From Polynucleobacter sp. Latsch14-2 (lineage in GTDB: Bacteria > Pseudomonadota > Gammaproteobacteria > Burkholderiales > Burkholderiaceae), in the NCBI RefSeq assembly GCF_018881925.1, contig NZ_JACVPL010000003.1, positions 202,213 through 266,212 on the forward strand: a DNA stretch of 64,000 nucleotides, written 5' to 3'. Each line of letters opens with the position of its first letter. Positions within the stretch are counted from its first letter, which is position 1. The notes beneath the pieces are model-generated. The model did no database searches, was not told the DNA's origin, and worked only from the letters and a program-made list of their open reading frames with translations. Below, piece after piece: positions 50,599 to 59,979 of this stretch. The translations under genes were made by a program, and so were the position numbers.

Positions 50599-50640
50599 TA
50601 GTGGGATCACCAGAATTTGAACCTAAGACCAAAGGATTGG
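50599..50640 (-). repeat. tRNA 3'-end-like fragment, copy B
   Basis: The minus strand reads CCAATCCTTTGGTCTTAGG, then TTCAAAT, then TCTGGTGATCCCACTA, matching copy A over about 40 bases with a few changes. Only the T arm and acceptor 3' strand are recognisable. A still weaker match (ACTTGAACCTAAAGCC on the plus strand) lies at 63547-63570. Confidence 0.4.
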
Positions 50641-50671
50641 TGAGGGTGGATGCCCAAAGAAAACTAGTCGA

Positions 50672-51736
50672 TCAAAATGTCTTGATTGAATTGCTCATAT
50701 CTTTAAACGAATCTTCAACATCCCCAATGTGACTGGATATCCAGTTTTTATTATAAAAAGTATTTTGGTAGCGATCGCCACTATCGCAAAGCAGAGAGAG
50801 TATTGAGCCCTGAAGGCCGTTCTCTTTTAGTTCGCTGGCTAGCCTGAGCATAGCTACAAAGTTTGTGCCTGTTGATGGCCCAACTTTGCGGCCAAGAATA
50901 TCACTTAGTATTTGCATTGATACAACAGAGTCTTTATCCTGAACGCGAATCATTCGGTCAATGACTGATGGAATAAAACTAGCCTCTGGCCTAGGCCTAC
51001 CAATTCCCTCGATCCTTGAGCCTTCCGAGCGAAGTGTTTCATCCCCAGTTGAGTAATAATCCATAAATACGGAGCCCTCTGGGTCTGGAACGCAAACCTC
51101 AGTTGAGTGCCTTTGATATCGAATATAGCGCCCAATAGTTGCGCTAGTACCACCGGTACCAGCCCCCACTACAATCCACTTTGGAATTGGGTGCCTTTCA
51201 AAGGCCATCTGACTAAAGATACTTTGTCCAATATTGTTATTGCCTCGCCAATCAGTAACCCTTTCGGCATAAGTAAATTGGTCCATAAAATGGCCCCGGG
51301 TTTTGATAGCAAGATCCCTTGCAACCGCATAAACTTCACTAGAATGGTCTACCAAATGGCATGACCCTCCATAAAAATGCACGCGCTCCAGTTTCTCAGA
51401 GGATGTATTTTTTGGCATCACTGCGATGAATGGCAGGCCTAGCATATTCGCAAAATAAGCTTCACTAACAGCAGTTGAGCCGCTCGAGGCCTCGATTACA
51501 GTGATCCCCTCATCCAACCAGTTATGACATAGTGCATAAAGAAATAATGATCGTGCCAGACGATGCTTTAAGCTACCCGAAGGATGGGTTGACTCATCCT
51601 TCAGATACAAATCAATACCGTGATGACTGTAGTTTTTTAATGGGATTGGAATAATATGTGTATCGACACTTCGGCAAAAATCAGCTTCAATCTTATGGAC
51701 TGCTTGATTAATCCAATCTTTTTTCGATGACTTCAT
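50672..51736 (-). CDS. PLP-dependent cysteine-synthase-family protein
   Basis: The 354-residue fold-type II PLP enzyme shows the lysine that binds the cofactor (Lys57 in PSGSLKHR), the substrate loop EASSGSTAVSEAY, the phosphate loop GAGTGGTSATIGRY and the late Ser of CDSGDRY. Length and GSLKHR sequence place it with Cds1-like cysteine desulfhydrases or atypical cysteine synthases rather than housekeeping CysK/CysM. It starts eight bases after an acyl-CoA ligase gene and ends the operon at 50672-54758. Its part in a CoA pathway is unclear; a beta-elimination or sulfur release is possible. Confidence 0.87.
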   Translation of the reverse strand: MKSSKKDWINQAVHKIEADFCRSVDTHIIPIPLKNYSHHGIDLYLKDESTHPSGSLKHRLARSLFLYALCHNWLDEGITVIEASSGSTAVSEAYFANMLGLPFIAVMPKNTSSEKLERVHFYGGSCHLVDHSSEVYAVARDLAIKTRGHFMDQFTYAERVTDWRGNNNIGQSIFSQMAFERHPIPKWIVVGAGTGGTSATIGRYIRYQRHSTEVCVPDPEGSVFMDYYSTGDETLRSEGSRIEGIGRPRPEASFIPSVIDRMIRVQDKDSVVSMQILSDILGRKVGPSTGTNFVAMLRLASELKENGLQGSILSLLCDSGDRYQNTFYNKNWISSHIGDVEDSFKDMSNSIKTF

Positions 51737-51744
51737 AAATGACT

Positions 51745-53289
51745 TTAATCTCTGTTGGCTAAATTATTTTTCGCATCATTTTTTAAAAATATACGATCAA
51801 TTTTATTTGTGGAAGCCAATGGGAGCGCATCTAAAAATACCACCCAACGAGGATGTTGGTAGGCCGGCCCATTCTCCAAACAAAAGGTTTTTATTTCTGA
51901 TTCAGTAATCGTACTGTTTTGTTTTTTAACCACATAAGCAGCTGGTTTTTGACCTTTAATGTAATCCTCAACAGGCACTACTGCTGCAGCTTCAACGTCT
52001 GGATGTGACTCAAGAAGGCGCTCTACTTCAGTGGGGTAAATATTTTCTCCACCACAAACAAACATATCGTCACTTCGGCCAATGAAGTAGTAAAAGCCAT
52101 TTTCATCTTTTCTAAAAAGATCGCCCGTACTGTAAAAGCCATCGGGTGTAAATGGATGCGGCAAAGGATCTCTTAGGGAGCTTTGATGATATCCAAGCAT
52201 CACTCCTGGAGATTTCATTTGAAGAATACCTTGATCTGCTGGTAAATTATTTTCATCTACTAGACGCAGTTCTACCTCAGGATGAGGATAGCCAACGGAG
52301 ATTGTTGGCTGCTCTAGTTGGTTAGGATGTACGCCAAAGACCACGGGCCCCGCCTCGGTAGTGCCGAAAGCATTCGTGACCTTAGTATGGGGAAGAGCTT
52401 CATGAATTGCCGCCAAAAGTTTGGGGGAGATAGGCGCTGAACCCATACGTAAAAATTCTACCGAGGATAAGTCTGCACTTTTGAGCAACTCTGTTTCTTG
52501 CAACATCATTGCAATCATTGGTGGGACAGCAGTTAGCCAAGTGCAGCGATACTTTTCTGTTGCTTTGATATATTGCTTGGCATCAAATTGTGGCAGAAGA
52601 ATAATTTGAGCATGCGCAAGAATTGCTAGCTTGGTGAGAGCTAAGGCGTTCATGTGATACAAAGGCGCAGCAATTAAAAAGCGATGATGTGACCAATTAT
52701 TTTTTCCAAGGCGTGTTTTTGCAACCCATACATGACTTTGGTGGCTAAGCATGACACCTTTGGGTTTGCCTGATGAGCCTGATGTATACAAGATCATTGC
52801 AACTTGATCAGGTTTAGGAATAATCGAGCTATAGGGTCCGGGATTGATAAAGCCATCAAATCCCTCAGAATCGTTTTGATCAAAGACAATTTTGGGAATT
52901 GTTACGGGAGCATTGCATGCCCTTAAGGCATCACAAAAAACCAATTGAGCGCCTGAGTCTGCAAGCACAAAATCAATCATTTTCTGTGGAAATTTATAAT
53001 TTACTGGGACTGCAACTAGTCCAGCTCTCATAATTCCAAATAAACACGCAATGAATTCTGCTCGATTCGCTGAGAGAATGGCAACGCGGGTGCCCGCTGG
53101 TAGCGCTTGCGCCTCTAATCCTCGCGCAACGGCGTTAGCCATCTCATCGAGTTGCCCATAGGTAAACTCTCGCGGTGCTAATTCACTTACAGGATTCTCA
53201 CCAAGATTGCTACCTAGATAGCCACCTAGATCAATTAGCGCGACTTGATTTGGGTCTCGGTCGCGCCTAAATAAATCCCCTAAATTCAT
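51745..53289 (-). CDS. Acyl-CoA synthetase (AMP-forming)
   Basis: A 514-residue CoA ligase with P-loop YTSGSSGKPKGVMLSH, NAFGTTEAGPVVFG, GFYSTGDLFRKDENGFYYF, GGENIYPTEVE and the catalytic Lys region LASTNKIDRIFL. It is distinct from the two ligases of the 11-gene run, nearer to the medium-chain or aryl acid type. I take the ATG at 53289 (MNLGDLFRR), although a TTG three codons upstream has better-placed purines. The thioesterase gene precedes it by nine bases or so; ligase plus thioesterase implies a CoA thioester intermediate formed and later hydrolysed. Confidence 0.9.
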   Translation of the reverse strand: MNLGDLFRRDRDPNQVALIDLGGYLGSNLGENPVSELAPREFTYGQLDEMANAVARGLEAQALPAGTRVAILSANRAEFIACLFGIMRAGLVAVPVNYKFPQKMIDFVLADSGAQLVFCDALRACNAPVTIPKIVFDQNDSEGFDGFINPGPYSSIIPKPDQVAMILYTSGSSGKPKGVMLSHQSHVWVAKTRLGKNNWSHHRFLIAAPLYHMNALALTKLAILAHAQIILLPQFDAKQYIKATEKYRCTWLTAVPPMIAMMLQETELLKSADLSSVEFLRMGSAPISPKLLAAIHEALPHTKVTNAFGTTEAGPVVFGVHPNQLEQPTISVGYPHPEVELRLVDENNLPADQGILQMKSPGVMLGYHQSSLRDPLPHPFTPDGFYSTGDLFRKDENGFYYFIGRSDDMFVCGGENIYPTEVERLLESHPDVEAAAVVPVEDYIKGQKPAAYVVKKQNSTITESEIKTFCLENGPAYQHPRWVVFLDALPLASTNKIDRIFLKNDAKNNLANRD

Positions 53290-53307
53290 AGAATCCAAAT
53301 TAACTCT

Positions 53308-53739
53308 CTAAGCTTTTGGTGGTGGTGGCGGTGCAGTTGAGTAAACGCCTCTTCCGCTAGCGCACAACACTCCATCTTTGTCATAAATCATGGCTTCTGC
53401 AACGCTAAATTGACTTCCAAATTTAATCACCTTGCCTTTGGCAATTAAATTACCAGGCATAGCAGCACGATGGTAGTCAACACGCATGTCAATGGTGGGA
53501 ACACCTCGACCTGTTTTAGAAACCAAAGCCCAGTCGGCGGTAAGGTCGACAAGGGCCGCCAAAATACCACCATGGGTATATTGACGATCAGGATTCACAA
53601 CCCATTCTTCGCGCCAAGTTGCCTCTATTTCGATAGCGCCTTCAGTCACTGCGAGAACTTTCAATCCCAACCACTGATGAAATGGGCCGCGTTTTAATTT
53701 TTCTTCAACTTCTTGAGCTGTAATCATTGGAGTAGACAT
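53308..53739 (-). CDS. PaaI-type hotdog-fold thioesterase
   Basis: The 143-residue protein has the PaaI/4HBT pattern: FHQWLGLKVLAVTEGAIEIE, HGGILAALVDLTADWAL (catalytic loop with HGG and Asp), TIDMRVDYHRAA, and GKVIKFGSQFSVAEAMIYDK. It hydrolyses acyl- or aryl-CoA thioesters, often as a rescue step in phenylacetate-type pathways. It lies between a quinone-oxidoreductase-like dehydrogenase and an acyl-CoA ligase. The C-terminus ends in a run of prolines (APPPPPKA), not part of the fold. Confidence 0.9.
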   Translation of the reverse strand: MSTPMITAQEVEEKLKRGPFHQWLGLKVLAVTEGAIEIEATWREEWVVNPDRQYTHGGILAALVDLTADWALVSKTGRGVPTIDMRVDYHRAAMPGNLIAKGKVIKFGSQFSVAEAMIYDKDGVLCASGRGVYSTAPPPPPKA

Positions 53740-53753
53740 ATTGAGCGCCTTAA

Positions 53754-54758
53754 TTATGGGGTAATAACAACTTTGCCAAGAACTTCTCTATCTTGGATTA
53801 ATCGTAAGCCTTCACTTGCTTGTTCAAGCGGAAGAATTTTATCAATCATTGGCTTAATTTCACCTTTTGAGATCATGTCCATTAGAGCGGTGAGATTTTC
53901 CATATAGAAACTGTTTGAGCCAATGATTTGAAGCTCAAAACTCCAGATAAAACGTAAATCCTCTTTCGGGTCATGCCCAGCAGTTGCACCGCAAACTAAT
54001 AATTTGCCACCGCGCTTGAGACAGCGTAAAGATGGCACCCAAGTATCGCCACCAGTGAAGTTAATAACAACATCTACCCCTCCTTCGTAATTGCGGCGCT
54101 GTGGTTTGCCATATTTTTCTATAGCCCATTTAGAAAAGTCGACTTCTTTATAGTTAATGACTTCATCTGCACCAATTTCTTTGAGACGCTCTAGTTTTTC
54201 AGCGCCGCCAGCACATGCGATAACTTCAGCACCTAACTTTTTAGCAAGAATCACACAACCAGTGCCAACACCGCCTGATGCTCCAAGGATAAGAACACGA
54301 TCACCTTTTTTAATCGTATTGTGGGTTATCAACATGCGATGGGCAGTGCCATACGCGACTGGTAATGAGGCTGCTTCAGCAAAAGATACAGCGTCAGGCA
54401 TTTTGATCAACTGTTCCGCAGAAACGAGACAATACTCCGCCATTCCGCCGTCGAGCATTTCACCCATTAGCCCCTTAGTTTTATTTAAGGGATTTACCAA
54501 GACTCGGTCACCTACATTCCAGCCTGTAACTTGACCACCGATTTCGGTAATCGTTCCAGCGAAGTCGAGTCCAATCACAACTGGCAAAGGAACTTTGATG
54601 CCGGGCATCCCTTTGACAGTAAAGACATCATGGTAATTAAATGAAGATGCCCCCACTTTAATAATGACATGGCCATCTTGCACGACAGGCATTGGGTAAT
54701 CGGAAACGCATTTTAGATTTTCGAGGCCACCATGCTGGCTAAGTACCAAGGCTTTCAT
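53754..54758 (-). CDS. Zinc-type medium-chain dehydrogenase/quinone oxidoreductase-like protein
   Basis: The 334-residue MDR-superfamily protein has the GroES-like domain (ALVLSQHGGLENLKC, FNYHDVFTVKG, VIGLDFAGTITEIGG), a nucleotide loop GASGGVGTGCV and a C-terminal SKGEIKPMIDKILPL. The Cys ligands of structural zinc are absent, which is usual for quinone oxidoreductases and enoyl reductases that use NADPH. It is the first gene of a four-gene operon (dehydrogenase, thioesterase, ligase, PLP enzyme) and is divergent from an Lrp-type regulator 177 bases away. Confidence 0.9.
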   Translation of the reverse strand: MKALVLSQHGGLENLKCVSDYPMPVVQDGHVIIKVGASSFNYHDVFTVKGMPGIKVPLPVVIGLDFAGTITEIGGQVTGWNVGDRVLVNPLNKTKGLMGEMLDGGMAEYCLVSAEQLIKMPDAVSFAEAASLPVAYGTAHRMLITHNTIKKGDRVLILGASGGVGTGCVILAKKLGAEVIACAGGAEKLERLKEIGADEVINYKEVDFSKWAIEKYGKPQRRNYEGGVDVVINFTGGDTWVPSLRCLKRGGKLLVCGATAGHDPKEDLRFIWSFELQIIGSNSFYMENLTALMDMISKGEIKPMIDKILPLEQASEGLRLIQDREVLGKVVITP

Positions 54759-54935
54759 AATTTTGATTTCTCCAGAGGATTAAATTTGAATTGAAATATT
54801 AGACGATGCGTAAGAAGTTGAAATATAGCTTTAAGCCTATCTAACTGACTTTTAATCATCATAGTGCAACTGATGAAAAAATAATTGCTAATTTTATCAA
54901 TTTCAGTAATTTTTTTAGTATATATTTCTAATATT

Positions 54936-55400
54936 ATGAAAATAGATAAGATAGATTTCCAAATACTGTCGATTCTGCAACAAGATTGCACCCTCTCAGT
55001 TGGGTCAGTTGCTGAAAAGGTCGGTTTATCCGTTACCCCCTGTTGGCGGAGGATGCAACGACTTGAGGATGATGGCTATATCCGCAAGAAGGTAGTCTTG
55101 CTGGATGCCCAAAAATTAAATGTTGGCGTAACAGTTTTTGTTGCGATAAAAACCAGTGGGCACAATCAAGCATGGTTTGAGAAATTCCAAGCTGCAGTAA
55201 TGCTACTGCCTGAGGTAGTCGAGTTTTACCGAATGAGCGGTGACATGGACTATCTATTACGCGTTGTGGTTCCGGATATTGCTGGCTATGATGCAGTCTA
55301 CAAAAAATTAATTAAAACAGCGGATATCTTTGATGTGAATTCTAGCTTTGCTATGGAGCAAATCAAATACACTACCGCGCTGCCCTTGAATTTCTTATAA
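54936..55400 (+). CDS. Lrp/AsnC-family transcriptional regulator
   Basis: The ATG at 54936 begins MKIDKIDFQILSILQQDCTL, the normal start of the family; a frame open to 54885 adds only hydrophobic residues. HTH at about 5-50 (VGSVAEKVGLSVTPCWRRMQ), then a RAM ligand-binding domain (VFVAIKTSGHNQAWF, EVVEFYRMSGDMDYLLRVVV). The GDMDYLL pattern is typical of effector-binding Lrp proteins. It is divergent from the dehydrogenase operon at 50672-54758 and likely regulates it. 154 residues. Confidence 0.92.
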   Translation: MKIDKIDFQILSILQQDCTLSVGSVAEKVGLSVTPCWRRMQRLEDDGYIRKKVVLLDAQKLNVGVTVFVAIKTSGHNQAWFEKFQAAVMLLPEVVEFYRMSGDMDYLLRVVVPDIAGYDAVYKKLIKTADIFDVNSSFAMEQIKYTTALPLNFL

Positions 55401-55633
55401 AAGCAAGCTAAGGCTACTCAAATTCCATAGCTAAAAATTCACTGGGGTTTTTATTTTTCTTAAGCTATAAAAAATCAGTGCACAATCAATTGAAAAATGA
55501 TTTAATGGATTCAAGCAATCGTATTGGTAAATTCGTATCGCAGAATGATGAGTAATGTAAGGTAAATTTAACCAAATTCAAATCTTATAGCGAGTGTTTT
55601 TTAGCATTTTAATTTTTTAGAAAATAATCCTAA

Positions 55634-56623
55634 ATGAACAAAAATACTTGGATACGCCGCTCGATTTTTTGGAGTACTTTTACACTCATATCACTCATAT
55701 CTTTTGGATTAGCGGCACAGCCAGCCGGTTACCCCAATAAGCCTATCAAGTTAATAATTCCCTTCCCGCCAGGCGGACCAGCTGATGGCATTGGAAGATC
55801 AATGGCTGCAGCGCTATCTAGCTCAATTCGGCAAACAGTTTTCGTTGAAAATAAGGGTGGTGCTGGCGGAGCAATTGGCGCTGAAATGGTAGCGCAATCC
55901 CCAGCCGATGGTTACACCTTAATGCTTCTGCCATCAGCGTTAGTTGCTAATGCCTCTTTGTACTCCAAACTACCCTTTAGCGTGACCCGCGATTTTGCAT
56001 CCGTTTCTGGATTGGCACAATTTCCTTTGATACTTGTTACGAATTCATCGATCCCAGTAAAGTCTGTACAAGAATTAATTAACTTAGCAAAAAGTAAGCC
56101 CGGGCAACTTAATTTTGCATCAGCAGGTTCTGGTGGTGGAGCTCACTTAGCTGCGGAAGAATTTAAGTATCTCACCGGCGTCAGTATGGCGCATATTCCT
56201 TATAAAGGAACTGGTCCAGCAGTAACGGATACCTTGGGCGGTCAAGTTAATTTAATGTTTGCCTCGGTAGAGTCCGTCATTGAATTTATTAATGCAGGTA
56301 AATTAAGGCCGCTAGCAGTTACGAGCGCTAAACGGATTTCTGTTTTGCCAGAAGTACCCACCATGATTGAGGCTGGCGTCAAAGGCTATGAAATGGAATC
56401 TTGGTTTGCTGTGGTTGCGCCTGTAGGCGTGCCGCGTGACATTATTGAATACTTAAGTAAAGAGCTCGGCCTTATTTTGAGAAGCCCAGACTTTATTGCA
56501 AAAGTAAAAGCGCAGGGCGGTGAGGTTCTTCAATTGAACGCGTCCCAACTTACTGATTTCACAAAAACAGAAACGATACGGTGGGAAAAAATGATCAAAG
56601 CCACCGGTGCTAAACTCGATTAA
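55634..56623 (+). CDS. Bug-family (TctC-like) periplasmic substrate-binding protein
   Basis: A 329-residue receptor with a Sec signal ending at GLAAQ, then YPNKPIKLIIPFPPGGPADGIGRSM, VAQSPADGYTLML, MAHIPYKGTGPAVTDTLGGQV and LPEVPTMIEAGVKG. It is the first gene before a UbiD decarboxylase (23-base gap), so the ligand is probably an aromatic or unsaturated carboxylate that UbiD can decarboxylate. The 233-base region before it holds the promoter; no operator repeat was evident there. Confidence 0.93.
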   Translation: MNKNTWIRRSIFWSTFTLISLISFGLAAQPAGYPNKPIKLIIPFPPGGPADGIGRSMAAALSSSIRQTVFVENKGGAGGAIGAEMVAQSPADGYTLMLLPSALVANASLYSKLPFSVTRDFASVSGLAQFPLILVTNSSIPVKSVQELINLAKSKPGQLNFASAGSGGGAHLAAEEFKYLTGVSMAHIPYKGTGPAVTDTLGGQVNLMFASVESVIEFINAGKLRPLAVTSAKRISVLPEVPTMIEAGVKGYEMESWFAVVAPVGVPRDIIEYLSKELGLILRSPDFIAKVKAQGGEVLQLNASQLTDFTKTETIRWEKMIKATGAKLD

Positions 56624-56646
56624 ACATTCATAGAAGAAAGATTAAT

Positions 56647-58251
56647 ATGACACAACTTACTCCCTTTAAAGAAGACCTCAGAGGCTTTGTTGATAGATTA
56701 AGAGAGTCTGGTGAATTAATCGATTTGCATCAGTCGGTGGATATTCGTCACATCGCAACATTGGTAGATCAATCAGATAAGGCCATCTTATTTCACAATG
56801 TGATTGGCTACGATATTCCAGTTTTATCTGGCATTGTTCGAACTGAAAAGAGAGCAGTTATGTCTGTTGGATGCGAGTCCTTTAGACAGATTGAGGATAA
56901 GCTACAGCAAGGGATTGATAATCCGATTGGACCGACCCGGGTGAGCACCTCCAGTACAGAGGAAATTATTTGGCAAGGTGATGAGGTGGATTTATTTAAA
57001 CTGCCAATCCCACTGAGTTCAATTTATGACGGCGGCCCCATGATTACTGCTGGCGTAGTCATGGCTAGGGATCCTGAATACGGCATTAATACTGGCGTAT
57101 ATCGCTTCATTATCAAAGAAAAAAATCTGACGGGGATAGACATTGTTACGCCGAATAATATGCGAATGTTTGCCCAACGAGCATTTGAAGCCGGTCGTCC
57201 TTGCCCAATATCTATTTCGATTGGCACACATCCCATGGAAGTTTTAGGAGCAGGCTTTAGGGCCCCCATTGGCATTGATGAGATGGGCATCGCTGGCGGT
57301 ATTCGTGGATGCAGTGTTGCTTTGGGACAGTGCAAGACAATTGATATGCCTTACATAGCAGATAGTGAAATTGTTTTAGAGGGAGAAATTTTGCCAATCG
57401 GCTGGACCCAACCTGAGGGACGTTTTGGGGAATTTACGGGTCTCATGGGCGGTCTCCATTGGAATCCCAATGTTCGAATTAAAGCGATTATGATGCGCAA
57501 AAATCCCATGTTTTATTACTTGCACATGCCTTGGGAGAACACATGGTTAGCAGCACCAACCCGCTATCAAGCTATTCGACGCGCTTTAAAAACCGCCGGC
57601 ATTCAAGTCAAAGATATTAATGTTACTTTGGGTGGCCGTGCTTTTTGGCATGCTGTGATCTCGATTGAAAAACAAGCTGGTGAGGGAAAAAATGCTCTCC
57701 TTGCAGCCTTGTCCGTCATGGACCTAAAACATATCGTGGTAGTCGATGATGATATTGACGTTTTCAATCCTACAGAGGTTGAATGGGCAATAGCAACTCG
57801 TGTACAAGGTGATAAAGATATTATGATCATCCCTGGAGCGCGAGCAAAGCCGTTAGATCCTAGCTTGTATATCACTCCGGGGCAAGTGCCAACCGGCGCC
57901 AAGGTTGGAGTTGATGCGACCATTGGCGAGGGAATTCCTAAAGAGCGTTTTGAACGTATCTCATATGCCTATGCTGATAGCGCAAAGATCGCAGAATATT
58001 GCGCTGGCAAGGCAGATCCTGAGCTAGCTTCTGAAAAAAATACTGGGGAAGAATTAGCAGAGCAAATACTAGCTTTACTTGAAGCTAGTCCTGTTTATTA
58101 CTCTGAGATTGCTGAGAAGTTTTCTCAATATAGTTTTGCAACGATTGCGAATACCTTTGGCGATCTGCATGCAAAAGGTATCTTATGGCAAGACCCTCGA
58201 GGCAGAATGTGTTTAAAAAATTCCAAATTTGCTGCCAAGCAACCAGGATAG
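56647..58251 (+). CDS. UbiD-family prenylated-FMN-dependent decarboxylase
   Basis: The 534-residue protein has the UbiD fold landmarks: LFKLPIPLSSIYDGG, INTGVYRFIIKEKN (prenyl-FMN site), PIGIDEMGIAGGIRG and the acid-base motif QPEGRFGEFTGLMGG with the two Glu of the Arg-Glu-Glu site. The C-terminal domain has DATIGEGIPKERFERISY. Such enzymes add or remove carboxyl groups from aromatic or alpha,beta-unsaturated acids, but depend on prenyl-FMN made by UbiX. A UbiX homologue is encoded 4.3 kb downstream on the same strand. The usual UbiD length is slightly shorter; the last about 60 residues (YYSEIAEKFSQYSF) form an added winged-helix-like tail. Confidence 0.92.
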   Translation: MTQLTPFKEDLRGFVDRLRESGELIDLHQSVDIRHIATLVDQSDKAILFHNVIGYDIPVLSGIVRTEKRAVMSVGCESFRQIEDKLQQGIDNPIGPTRVSTSSTEEIIWQGDEVDLFKLPIPLSSIYDGGPMITAGVVMARDPEYGINTGVYRFIIKEKNLTGIDIVTPNNMRMFAQRAFEAGRPCPISISIGTHPMEVLGAGFRAPIGIDEMGIAGGIRGCSVALGQCKTIDMPYIADSEIVLEGEILPIGWTQPEGRFGEFTGLMGGLHWNPNVRIKAIMMRKNPMFYYLHMPWENTWLAAPTRYQAIRRALKTAGIQVKDINVTLGGRAFWHAVISIEKQAGEGKNALLAALSVMDLKHIVVVDDDIDVFNPTEVEWAIATRVQGDKDIMIIPGARAKPLDPSLYITPGQVPTGAKVGVDATIGEGIPKERFERISYAYADSAKIAEYCAGKADPELASEKNTGEELAEQILALLEASPVYYSEIAEKFSQYSFATIANTFGDLHAKGILWQDPRGRMCLKNSKFAAKQPG

Positions 58252-58308
58252 ATGCGTTCAGGCTGGTTTAGTAATTTTGAAACATTAGATTTATAAAGAA
58301 AAATTCAT

Positions 58309-59958
58309 ATGCAATTTGATTGGAATAATCCATATCCGACCATTCGGATGCCGGTCATGGGTAGAAATATTGTTTCTACCTCACATCCTTATGCTGCACA
58401 AGCTGGGTTAAAAGTTTTACAGGCTGGCGGCAATGCTATTGACGCAGCAATTGCTGCGGCGGCTGCTTTGATGGTGGTTGAACCAGTTTCCAATGGTTTA
58501 GGAAGCGATTGCTTTGCAATTGTCTGGGACGGGGAAAAGCTACATGGATTAAATGCTTCTGGCGTGGCTCCACAAGCATGGAGCCCGCAATATTACGAAA
58601 AGAAATATGGCCTAGGTGGAAACGGAATAGCCAATCGACCAAAGCGCGGCTGGGATGTCGTTACTGTTCCAGGTGCTATTGCTGGATGGGATGCATTGTT
58701 GCAACGATTTGGCTCAAAGCCTTTAGGTGATCTATTGGAGCCTGCAATTGAAATTGCCGAAAAGGGATATGCTTTGCCACCAATTTTGGCTCATAAATGG
58801 GCTGCAGGTGTAGGTGAACTAAAAGATCAACCTGGTTTTGCTGACACATTTATGCCCGGCGGAAGATCACCTTCGACTGGTGAGCAATTCCAATTTTTAG
58901 GCGCAGCAAAAACCCTTCGTCAACTTGCCAAGAATGGCCTGAGGGATTTTTATACGGGCGAGATAGCTGATGCAATAGTCGCTTATTCACAAGAACATGG
59001 CGGTAGCATGACGCATGAGGACCTTCGCTCCTATCAGCCAGAATGGGTTGGAACCATCTCTCAGAATGTACTTGGTCGAGATGGTAAAACATATAAAGTT
59101 CACGAAATTCCTCCCAATGGTCAAGGTATTGGGGCTTTAATTGCCTTAGGCATCTTGGAAAATTTTGATTTGGCAAGCTTGGCTGTCGATAGTGTGGCTA
59201 GTCAACACTTGCAGATTGAAGCAATGAAATTAGCCTTTTCAGATGTTTATCAATATGTGGCAGATGCTCGCTCAATGGAGGTTACTCCAGCGCAAATGCT
59301 TGACCCTCATTACTTAGCTGCTCGAGCAAAATTAATTGATTTAAAAAAGTCTACCCATTTTTCACATGGAATGCCTCAATCAGGGGGGACAGTTTATCTC
59401 TCAGTTGCTGATGCACAGGGTCGTATGGTTTCATTTATCCAAAGTAACTATATGGGTTTTGGCTCTGGGGTGGTTGTTCCAGAGTGGGGCATTAGCATGC
59501 AAAACCGAGGTTTTGGATTTTCCATGGATCCGCACTCAAGAAATGTTGTAGCGGGTGGCAAACGACCGTTTCATACAATTATTCCGGCATTCTTGATGCG
59601 AGAAGAAAATGGCATTCAGATTCCGCAAATGAGTTTTGGTGTTATGGGTGGCGATATGCAACCCCAGGGTCACATTCAAACAGTTTTGCGGATGCTTAAG
59701 TATGGGCAGCAGCCACAAGCAGCTTGTGACGCACCAAGATGGAAGGTAAACCACGACTTTACCTTAGATGTTGAACAAAACTTAAGCCCCCAAACTATTG
59801 ATGGTTTAAAGAAACAAGGTCACGTCTTAAAGAAAATTGATGACCCATACATGGATTTTGGTTCAGGCCAATTTATATGGAGGCTATCAGATCAGTTGTC
59901 TGATGGGTATGTTGCAGCAAGCGATAGTCGAAGAGATGGGCTTGCTGCTGCCTATTGA
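58309..59958 (+). CDS. Gamma-glutamyltransferase-family Ntn-hydrolase
   Basis: The 549-residue protein is a GGT-family precursor: STSHPYAAQAGLKVLQAGGN at the start, EPVSNGLGSDCFAI, and the autoprocessing site with catalytic Thr361 (SGGTVYLSVADAQGR), then GFGSGVVVPEWGISMQNRG and GVMGGDMQPQGH in the small subunit. There is no signal peptide, so it is cytoplasmic, unlike classical GGT. Cytoplasmic GGT-like enzymes include amide hydrolases such as oxamate amidohydrolase. After the UbiD gene in the same orientation, it may hydrolyse an amide-linked form of the substrate (inference). Confidence 0.9.
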   Translation: MQFDWNNPYPTIRMPVMGRNIVSTSHPYAAQAGLKVLQAGGNAIDAAIAAAAALMVVEPVSNGLGSDCFAIVWDGEKLHGLNASGVAPQAWSPQYYEKKYGLGGNGIANRPKRGWDVVTVPGAIAGWDALLQRFGSKPLGDLLEPAIEIAEKGYALPPILAHKWAAGVGELKDQPGFADTFMPGGRSPSTGEQFQFLGAAKTLRQLAKNGLRDFYTGEIADAIVAYSQEHGGSMTHEDLRSYQPEWVGTISQNVLGRDGKTYKVHEIPPNGQGIGALIALGILENFDLASLAVDSVASQHLQIEAMKLAFSDVYQYVADARSMEVTPAQMLDPHYLAARAKLIDLKKSTHFSHGMPQSGGTVYLSVADAQGRMVSFIQSNYMGFGSGVVVPEWGISMQNRGFGFSMDPHSRNVVAGGKRPFHTIIPAFLMREENGIQIPQMSFGVMGGDMQPQGHIQTVLRMLKYGQQPQAACDAPRWKVNHDFTLDVEQNLSPQTIDGLKKQGHVLKKIDDPYMDFGSGQFIWRLSDQLSDGYVAASDSRRDGLAAAY

Positions 59959-59979
59959 GCATATATTTTGAAAAAAGAC

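Larger units (their letters stand above)
50221..50671. other. Intergenic region with tRNA-like remnants
   Basis: This 451-base stretch has no convincing coding sequence (a 67-codon frame at 50417-50620 has no ribosome site or recognisable product). It holds two related segments resembling the 3' part of a tRNA on the minus strand (50323-50388 and 50599-50640), separated by about 210 bases. Confidence 0.5.

Noticed and set aside
50417..50620. 67-codon plus-strand ORF
   Set aside because: Runs through the tRNA-like repeats without a ribosome site; composition not protein-like.
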